A DNA stretch of 10,205 nucleotides from the NCBI GenBank assembly GCA_946615295.1, contig CAMOHL010000016.1, positions 1 to 10,205 of the forward strand. Direction: 5' to 3'. The notes below the pieces were generated by a model, which was not told the DNA's origin, ran no database searches, and saw only the letters and a list, made by a program, of their open reading frames with translations. The stretch's first letter is position 1, and every line of letters starts with the position of its first letter. Origin of the DNA: an uncultured Clostridia bacterium. GTDB lineage: Bacteria > Bacillota > Clostridia > Christensenellales > UBA1242. Below are positions 5,905-10,205 of the stretch, in pieces. The translations under genes were made by a program, and so were the position numbers.

Positions 5905-6879
5905 ATGGAAAAAGAAAAGGAAAGTATTTTTGATAGAATTGATAAAATAATTTTGAATTCAAAATCATTGAATATTATCATTGCAATTACGATGTCTATT
6001 TTTATGATTGTTTTGTTGATTGCCTATGTAACAGAATCAGCAAAATTCAATGCAGAAAATGAAAGATATCAATATATGTTGCAAAAGATTGAAGAAAATG
6101 AGCTGAATGTTATATATTCAAATGTAAGTCCAAACAGTGGAACAATCGATACATCAAAAGAAATGGAAGAACCAATGTTTGTCAATGCAAAGCAAGCTGT
6201 TGCGTTTGCTTTTGACAAATTTTCACAATACAAGAGTTTCGAAACCAAGTCAGAGGGAATGAGTTACACTTCTGTTTTGGGACAAAATGTTGAAGTCAAG
6301 ACTCAGGGAAAGACTGCAAGATATAGAGATGGATATCAATTTGACACAAGTTATAGAATTGAAACAAAAACAAATTTTGGACAAAGCGGAGCAGCGGAAA
6401 TTGTTTATAAAGATGGTGTGAAATATCAAAGAGATGGAAAAAATCCAAGAGTTGAAAATAGTAAATGTGTTGCTGATTTTAGTGGAGATTTTTATAGAGT
6501 TAATTCTTCACTCAAAGAACCACCTTCACATCTAGTAAACGAAGAAACAATTATACAAAGCAGATCATTTTCTTATGTGAGAGACAAAAACAACAAAATT
6601 TTGTATTATAAGGCAACAGTTGTTTTGGATTCTTACACTTCAACAAGAACACATGGTTTGAATATCCAAGAGCAAGGTGGAACATCATTTCCAACATTTG
6701 ACAAAATTGAATTATCTTGCATTATAGATAGAGACGGGTACCTAGTAAGTTATAGCTATGACGAAATAATGACTGTTGCAAAACATATTGTTGTTGATAT
6801 TTCAGTTTCTATTCATAGCACAACAACAACAGTTATTTTGTCGCATGATGAAACCCCTACTATTCCAATGCCTATGTAA
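5905..6879 (+). CDS. Unrecognised single-pass membrane protein with large external domain
   Basis: 324 aa; I do not recognise the family. A charged cytoplasmic N-terminus (1-22, MEKEKESIFDRIDKIILNSK) is followed by one hydrophobic helix at about 23-42 (NIIIAITMSIFMIVLLIAYV) with no evident signal peptidase site, then a short charged, possibly coiled-coil stretch (46-66) and a polar region of about 255 residues. The charge distribution suggests the C-terminal part is outside the cell. From about residue 95 it has alternating short hydrophobic and polar stretches rich in Thr, Ser and Tyr (FETKSEGMSYTSVLGQNVEV, YRIETKTNFG, EIVYKDGVKYQRDG, ILYYKATVVLDSY) suggesting a large beta-sheet fold, loosely like exported lipoprotein-carrier-type domains, but this is only a fold guess. 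Two cysteines occur (C188, C272). The ATG follows AAAAGGAAAAT. It has its own promoter and terminator between dnaN and the LRR gene. It is a real gene on length, ribosome site and composition; the function is unknown. Confidence 0.85.
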   Translation: MEKEKESIFDRIDKIILNSKSLNIIIAITMSIFMIVLLIAYVTESAKFNAENERYQYMLQKIEENELNVIYSNVSPNSGTIDTSKEMEEPMFVNAKQAVAFAFDKFSQYKSFETKSEGMSYTSVLGQNVEVKTQGKTARYRDGYQFDTSYRIETKTNFGQSGAAEIVYKDGVKYQRDGKNPRVENSKCVADFSGDFYRVNSSLKEPPSHLVNEETIIQSRSFSYVRDKNNKILYYKATVVLDSYTSTRTHGLNIQEQGGTSFPTFDKIELSCIIDRDGYLVSYSYDEIMTVAKHIVVDISVSIHSTTTTVILSHDETPTIPMPM

Positions 6880-6904
6880 AAAGTTGCAATTTGCAACTTT
6901 TTTT
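6878..6904 (+). terminator. Rho-independent terminator after the exported protein gene
   Basis: An 11-bp stem AAAAAGTTGCA / TGCAACTTTTT (6878-6888 and 6892-6902) with a 3-nt loop runs into a 7-T tract (6898-6904). The stem begins within the TAA stop codon of the gene. The symmetry could also terminate minus-strand transcripts, but no gene lies on that strand here. Confidence 0.85.
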
Positions 6905-6933
6905 GTTATTTATGTGGAAGTATATTTTTTTTG

Positions 6934-6942
6934 TGATATAAT
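6934..6942 (+). promoter_or_regulatory. Extended -10 promoter directly before the LRR gene start
   Basis: TGATATAAT (TGn plus a perfect TATAAT at 6937-6942) ends only 6 nt before the ATG at 6949. No convincing -35 lies 16-18 nt upstream; the best hexamers there are poor (GTGGAA), which an extended -10 can tolerate. A start point 6-7 nt after the -10 would fall at or beside the ATG, implying a leaderless mRNA. The AT-rich context means the hexamer could be coincidental. Confidence 0.55.
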
Positions 6943-6948
6943 ATTATT

Positions 6949-8301
6949 ATGAATAAAAACAGTTTAAGAATAAACAACAATAAAATTTTAAGAATAGGAA
7001 TAATTGCTATTTTGATTTTTGCTGTTTTCTTTGGAGTATTTGCGAATTTGCAAACAAACAAAAATAGCAATGTTTTTGCTGCTGAATTAGATTATGAAAC
7101 TGCAGAAATTTATGACAATGGAGAAATTATCAACACAAAACTATGGAATGCTTTGAAAGATTTTTATAATCAACACAAAACAAGTGATATGCCAAGCATA
7201 AAGACAAGTGAAGGTAATCTATATTTGACAACAGACCAGTTTAAAAACTTTCCAACAAACAGTTTGATTTTGTCAAACAAGGACTTGACCAGCATAAAAA
7301 ACCTTTCTATATTTGATTTAACAAGTTTTACAACTATTGATTTATCAAATAATAAGTTGACAAGCATTTCAAATGAGTTGAAAAACTTGAACAATTTGAT
7401 ATCTGTAAATTTATCAAACAATGAATTGACAAGTTTCACATACGAGGATTTGAGTCAACAAACATATTCTCAAACATTAACAAACATAAATTTGAGCAAC
7501 AACAAAATATCAAACTGCAATTTGAAGGAAATTGGCAATGCAACTATAGATTTGAGAGATAACAAAATCACAAGCGAAAAATTGACATATCCAACAAATG
7601 ATTTAAGTATATATTTGAGTCATAATTTGATAAGCACAACAAATTTGACAAAGACAAATGTTCAATATGGTTTTCAGGGCGTTAAGAATGACGAAAAAAC
7701 ACTCAAAAACACAGAAATTGCATTTTATGGACTTGATGCAGTTGAAAAGATAAGAGTTTTCAAAATGACAAAAAATAGTCAAAGTGAAAACTATGATGAG
7801 ACTTTTGTTCAAGATGTGGAGATTGGAGAAAAATTTGTTTTTGAAAATTATGGACTATACAAAATAAAATTTGAAAATGAAAATTATGACGATATTGTTT
7901 CTTATGTTTGCCCTTCTGCACCAGAACTAAAAATGTTTCAAAATGGAAAAGAAATTGAACTTTCGCACAAGATTAGCAATCAAACAGAAATAAGATTTAT
8001 TGGTGAAGATAATGCAAGTTTTGTGGTATATGTTAATGGAGAGACAATAAAAAATGATAAAATAGAAATATCAAATTCAGGTTCTTATCAAATTGTTGTT
8101 TATCAAATTGTTGATGGATTTGAAAGTTTTGCAACCACATTTTATGTTGAATATCAAAAGAGTTCAACATTTGGCATAGCAATATTGTTTGGTGGTATTG
8201 TTGTGTTTGGTGCTGTGTTCTATCTCATAATCAAAAATTTGCCAAGAATTGCTACATTCAAGATTGGCAAAAAAAATGACAAATCAAATTTAGATATGTA
8301 A
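6949..8301 (+). CDS. Membrane-anchored leucine-rich-repeat surface protein
   Basis: 450 aa with receptor-like layout. The N-terminal region (1-14) carries positive charges, followed by a hydrophobic helix (16-33) and a possible signal peptidase site after NSNVFA (39-44). Leucine-rich repeats span about 100-235, with units such as FTTIDLSNNKLTSI, LISVNLSNNELTSF, LTNINLSNNKIS, ATIDLRDNKIT and LSIYLSHNLIS, spaced about 20-30 residues apart. Residues about 240-402 look beta-rich and may hold Ig-like domains (FVFENYGLYKIKFEN; SFVVYVNGETIKND; GSYQIVVYQIV). A C-terminal helix at 409-428 (GIAILFGGIVVFGAVFYLII) and a basic tail (KIGKKNDK) anchor it, giving an outside-facing ectodomain. There is no LPXTG motif. 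The ATG at 6949 is the only possible start: a TGA lies in frame at 6934 and no Shine-Dalgarno sequence precedes it. The ligand is unknown. The gene is followed after 11 nt by the pseudouridine synthase gene, with which it is probably co-transcribed. Confidence 0.85.
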   Translation: MNKNSLRINNNKILRIGIIAILIFAVFFGVFANLQTNKNSNVFAAELDYETAEIYDNGEIINTKLWNALKDFYNQHKTSDMPSIKTSEGNLYLTTDQFKNFPTNSLILSNKDLTSIKNLSIFDLTSFTTIDLSNNKLTSISNELKNLNNLISVNLSNNELTSFTYEDLSQQTYSQTLTNINLSNNKISNCNLKEIGNATIDLRDNKITSEKLTYPTNDLSIYLSHNLISTTNLTKTNVQYGFQGVKNDEKTLKNTEIAFYGLDAVEKIRVFKMTKNSQSENYDETFVQDVEIGEKFVFENYGLYKIKFENENYDDIVSYVCPSAPELKMFQNGKEIELSHKISNQTEIRFIGEDNASFVVYVNGETIKNDKIEISNSGSYQIVVYQIVDGFESFATTFYVEYQKSSTFGIAILFGGIVVFGAVFYLIIKNLPRIATFKIGKKNDKSNLDM

Positions 8302-8312
8302 AAGAGTATTTT

Positions 8313-9167
8313 ATGGAAAAATTGGAGTTTGTATCAACAAAAAAAGAAAAAGTTTTTTCAGTTATTAGAGAAATTAAACCTACAATTAATTTCTCTATTT
8401 TAAAAACTGCACTAAGAAAAAAAGATATCAAAGTCAATAACAAAAAAATTGCTGACAACATTGAAGTTGAAATTGGTGATTTGATAACGGTATATTTTAG
8501 TGAAAAAAAAGAAAAAGAAGTTGAAATAATTTTTGAAGATGAAAACATTTTGATTGCAAACAAGCCAAGGGGAATGGAAGTTACAAAACAGGACAAAGCA
8601 TATTTGCTTAGCAAATGTATGGAAGAAATTGTTGGTGCAGATGCTTGCAACAGACTTGATAAAAATACAGAAGGAATTGTTGTTTTTGCAAAGAATGAAA
8701 TTGTAAAAAATGTTATGTTTGATGTTTTTAAGGAACATAAAATTGAAAAAAAGTATTTGGCAATTGTTAGTGGTAACATTCAAAAAAATGGAGAAATTTT
8801 AGAAAATTATATAAAAAAAGAGGGAAATTTTGCAAAAATTTGCAAAAAAACCGACAAAAATGCAAAATTTTCAAAAATGCAATATTCAGTTGTTTGTCAA
8901 AAAGAAGATTTGTTTTTGATTGATATAGACCTTTTCACAGGAAGGTTTCATCAAATTAGAGCTCAGCTAAAAAACAAAAACATATTCATTCTTGGCGATG
9001 AAAAATATGGTGATAAGGACAAAAACAAAAAGTATCACATAAAAAAACAGCAACTCAACTGTTACTACATAAAATTTTTGGATTTGCCAAAACCATTAAA
9101 CTATTTATCGCAAAAAGAATTTTTTGCCAATACAAAGTTTGACTTAAGTTTGTTTGATAAAAAATAA
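8313..9167 (+). CDS. RluA-family pseudouridine synthase with S4 domain
   Basis: Enzyme that isomerises uridine to pseudouridine in RNA, probably rRNA. 284 aa. An N-terminal S4-type RNA-binding region (about 15-62, INFSILKTALRKKDIKVNNK followed by IEVEIGDLITVYF) precedes the catalytic domain: IIFEDENILIANKPRGMEV (72-90), the active-site motif as NRLDKNTEGIVVFAKN with catalytic Asp116, KKYLAIVSG (146-154, conserved Tyr148), and TGRFHQIRAQL plus GDEKYG (209-233). The first motif residue is Asn rather than the common His of HRLD; the Asp is intact. It follows the LRR gene by 11 nt with only a weak purine-rich site (AAAAGAG), suggesting co-transcription and perhaps coupled translation. The 3' end is closed by a bidirectional terminator shared with dnaA. 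Which RNA position it modifies cannot be told; RluA-, RluC- and RluD-type members are not separable here. Confidence 0.9.
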   Translation: MEKLEFVSTKKEKVFSVIREIKPTINFSILKTALRKKDIKVNNKKIADNIEVEIGDLITVYFSEKKEKEVEIIFEDENILIANKPRGMEVTKQDKAYLLSKCMEEIVGADACNRLDKNTEGIVVFAKNEIVKNVMFDVFKEHKIEKKYLAIVSGNIQKNGEILENYIKKEGNFAKICKKTDKNAKFSKMQYSVVCQKEDLFLIDIDLFTGRFHQIRAQLKNKNIFILGDEKYGDKDKNKKYHIKKQQLNCYYIKFLDLPKPLNYLSQKEFFANTKFDLSLFDKK

Positions 9168-9173
9168 AAAAAT

Positions 9174-9211
9174 AAAAAGTGCTTTTATACCAATAATTAA
9201 AGCACTTTTTT
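9174..9211. terminator. Bidirectional terminator between the pseudouridine synthase gene and dnaA
   Basis: A perfect 12-bp stem (AAAAAGTGCTTT at 9174-9185, AAAGCACTTTTT at 9199-9210) with a 13-nt loop. On the plus strand it ends in a T6 run; on the minus strand it is followed by TTTTT, then A and further T runs. It lies 6 nt after the plus-strand stop codon and 77 nt after the dnaA stop, so it can end both convergent transcripts. Confidence 0.88.
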
Positions 9212-9259
9212 GTTATCTATTTTTTGTATTTAAAATAATATTTTGTTGTAAGATAACAA
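9210..9259. repeat. Inverted repeat downstream of dnaA
   Basis: TTGTTATCT at 9210-9218 is repeated in inverted orientation as AGATAACAA at 9251-9259, separated by 32 nt of nearly pure AT DNA. In the dnaA transcript it would form a 9-bp stem upstream of the terminator. There is no T-run directly behind either arm, so it is not a terminator by itself; it may be a 3' stabilising structure or a protein site, or chance in AT-rich DNA. Confidence 0.4.
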
Positions 9260-9287
9260 GCTTATTTAGTTTAATTTAAAAGCAAAC

Positions 9288-10205
9288 TTAGTTTTTCAAA
9301 ATTATATCTTTAATATCAACAGAAGCAGTTTTTGTTCTGGTGTTTACTTTTATTTCATCGGCAATTTTATCTCTTGCATGCATAATTGTTGTGTGATCTC
9401 TTTTGCCAAAGTATGTTGCAATTGATGTGAGTGGCAAGTCAGTGAGTTCTGTTATCAAATATATTGCCATTTGTCTTGGTTCAACAATTTCTTTATTCTT
9501 TTTTTTGCCAGTGATGTCTGCCTTGCTTATTTTGTAGTATTTGCAAACTGCATCTACAACATTGTCAATTGTTATGGCTTCTTTTTCAGTAACTTCATCT
9601 TTCAATGCTTCTTCTGCATCTTCAATTGTTGCAAAATGCTTGCAATGAATGCCTGCATAGAAGTGAACCTTTGCCAAAAATCCTTCAAGTTCTCTTATGT
9701 TTGAATCAACTTTTTCTGCAAGATAAGAAAATACTTTGTCTTCAACATTGTAGTTTTCTTCAAGAGCTTTTCTTTTTAGAATTGCAACTCGTGTTTCAAA
9801 GTCAGGTCTTTGAATATCTTGAATAAGACCGCTTGTGAATCTGCTGATAAGTCTATCAGAAAGTGTTGCAATTTCTTTTGGGTGTCTATCACTTGCAATA
9901 ACAATTTGTTTGTTGTTTTGATATAAGTCATTGAAAGTGTGAAAGAACTCTTCTTGTGTTTCAGTTTTGTTGCTGATGAATTGAATATCATCAACCATCA
10001 AAACATCAACATTTCTATACTTTTCTCTAAATGCAGAAATTGTTTTTTCTTTTCCTCTCAAACTGTCAATGTAGTCATTTGTAAATTTTTCACAAGTAAC
10101 ATATATAACTTTTGCATCGGGATTGTTTGTTTTTATGTAGTTTCCAATTGCATGCATCAAATGAGTTTTGCCCAATCCCACCCCACCATATATAAAGAGT
10201 GGATT
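9288..10205 (-). CDS. dnaA: Chromosomal replication initiator DnaA (5' end outside window)
   Basis: AAA+ ATPase that binds DnaA boxes, opens the origin and loads the replicative helicase. The last 305 residues are present; domains I-II and the start of III lie beyond the window. The fragment opens NPLFIYGGVGLGKTHLMHA (Walker A GGVGLGKT), followed by Walker B VDVLMVDDIQF, sensor 1 in VIASDRHPKE, the arginine-finger region LSDRLISRFTSGL, sensor 2 NIRELEG, and domain IV with the DNA-binding signature YFGKRDHTTIMHARDKI preceded by EPRQMAIYL. The initiator signature normally has GGRDHTT; here it is GKRDHTT. All ATP-site motifs are intact. The gene is on the opposite strand from dnaN and converges on the pseudouridine synthase gene, with a shared terminator; its promoter is outside the window. 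Confidence 0.97.
   Translation of the reverse strand, partial: NPLFIYGGVGLGKTHLMHAIGNYIKTNNPDAKVIYVTCEKFTNDYIDSLRGKEKTISAFREKYRNVDVLMVDDIQFISNKTETQEEFFHTFNDLYQNNKQIVIASDRHPKEIATLSDRLISRFTSGLIQDIQRPDFETRVAILKRKALEENYNVEDKVFSYLAEKVDSNIRELEGFLAKVHFYAGIHCKHFATIEDAEEALKDEVTEKEAITIDNVVDAVCKYYKISKADITGKKKNKEIVEPRQMAIYLITELTDLPLTSIATYFGKRDHTTIMHARDKIADEIKVNTRTKTASVDIKDIILKN

Noticed and set aside
7320..7640. Near-repeats of DNA such as TTATCAAAYAATRARTTGACAAG
   Set aside because: They encode the leucine-rich repeat units and are explained by protein repetition, not by a CRISPR array or mobile element.
8258..8779. Minus-strand open frame of 173 codons
   Set aside because: It lies fully opposite the pseudouridine synthase and LRR genes, whose protein motifs are unmistakable; there is no promoter or ribosome site.

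Overview
This AT-rich window (roughly 30% GC by eye) looks like a replication-origin neighbourhood from a low-GC Bacillota-type bacterium, most likely clostridial. The evidence is the rpmH-rnpA-yidD-yidC-jag block typical of that position, a Gram-positive-type Jag, a CvpA-like protein, DnaA boxes of the form TTATCCACA, and the dnaN and dnaA genes. UGA is used as a stop (rnpA), so the code is standard and Mycoplasma/Spiroplasma-type code 4 is excluded. A genus cannot be named from the sequence alone.

Layout. On the left, a minus-strand operon runs from a near-consensus promoter (3057-3085) through rpmH (L34), rnpA (RNase P protein), yidD, yidC and jag, which is cut by the window edge. These genes are tightly packed: rnpA/yidD overlap by 4 nt, yidD/yidC by 13 nt, and yidC/jag are 9 nt apart. 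A hairpin between rpmH and rnpA probably sets their relative expression. To its right is a minus-strand CvpA-like membrane protein (3157-4248). The intergenic space 4249-4642 holds three DnaA boxes in 41 bp plus AT-rich DNA and is the predicted oriC. It is followed by a strong promoter and dnaN on the plus strand.

Right arm. After the dnaN terminator come a promoter-gene-terminator unit for an unrecognised single-pass exported protein (5905-6879), a two-gene unit for a membrane-anchored leucine-rich-repeat surface protein and an RluA-family pseudouridine synthase (6949-9167), a bidirectional terminator, and dnaA on the minus strand (partial, 9288 to the window end).

The main oddity is architectural. 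dnaA, normally immediately upstream of and co-oriented with dnaN, is about 3.5 kb beyond dnaN and inverted, with three non-replication genes between them. If the origin is at ~4440-4480, all complete genes are transcribed away from it, but dnaA is read head-on to the rightward fork. Other points of interest are a YidC with an external loop of about 190 residues and Lys in place of the usual groove Arg, an LRR gene whose only start lies 6 nt after a TATAAT box (a likely leaderless mRNA), and competing hairpins at the rpmH/rnpA junction. I saw no mobile element, CRISPR array, tRNA or rRNA.
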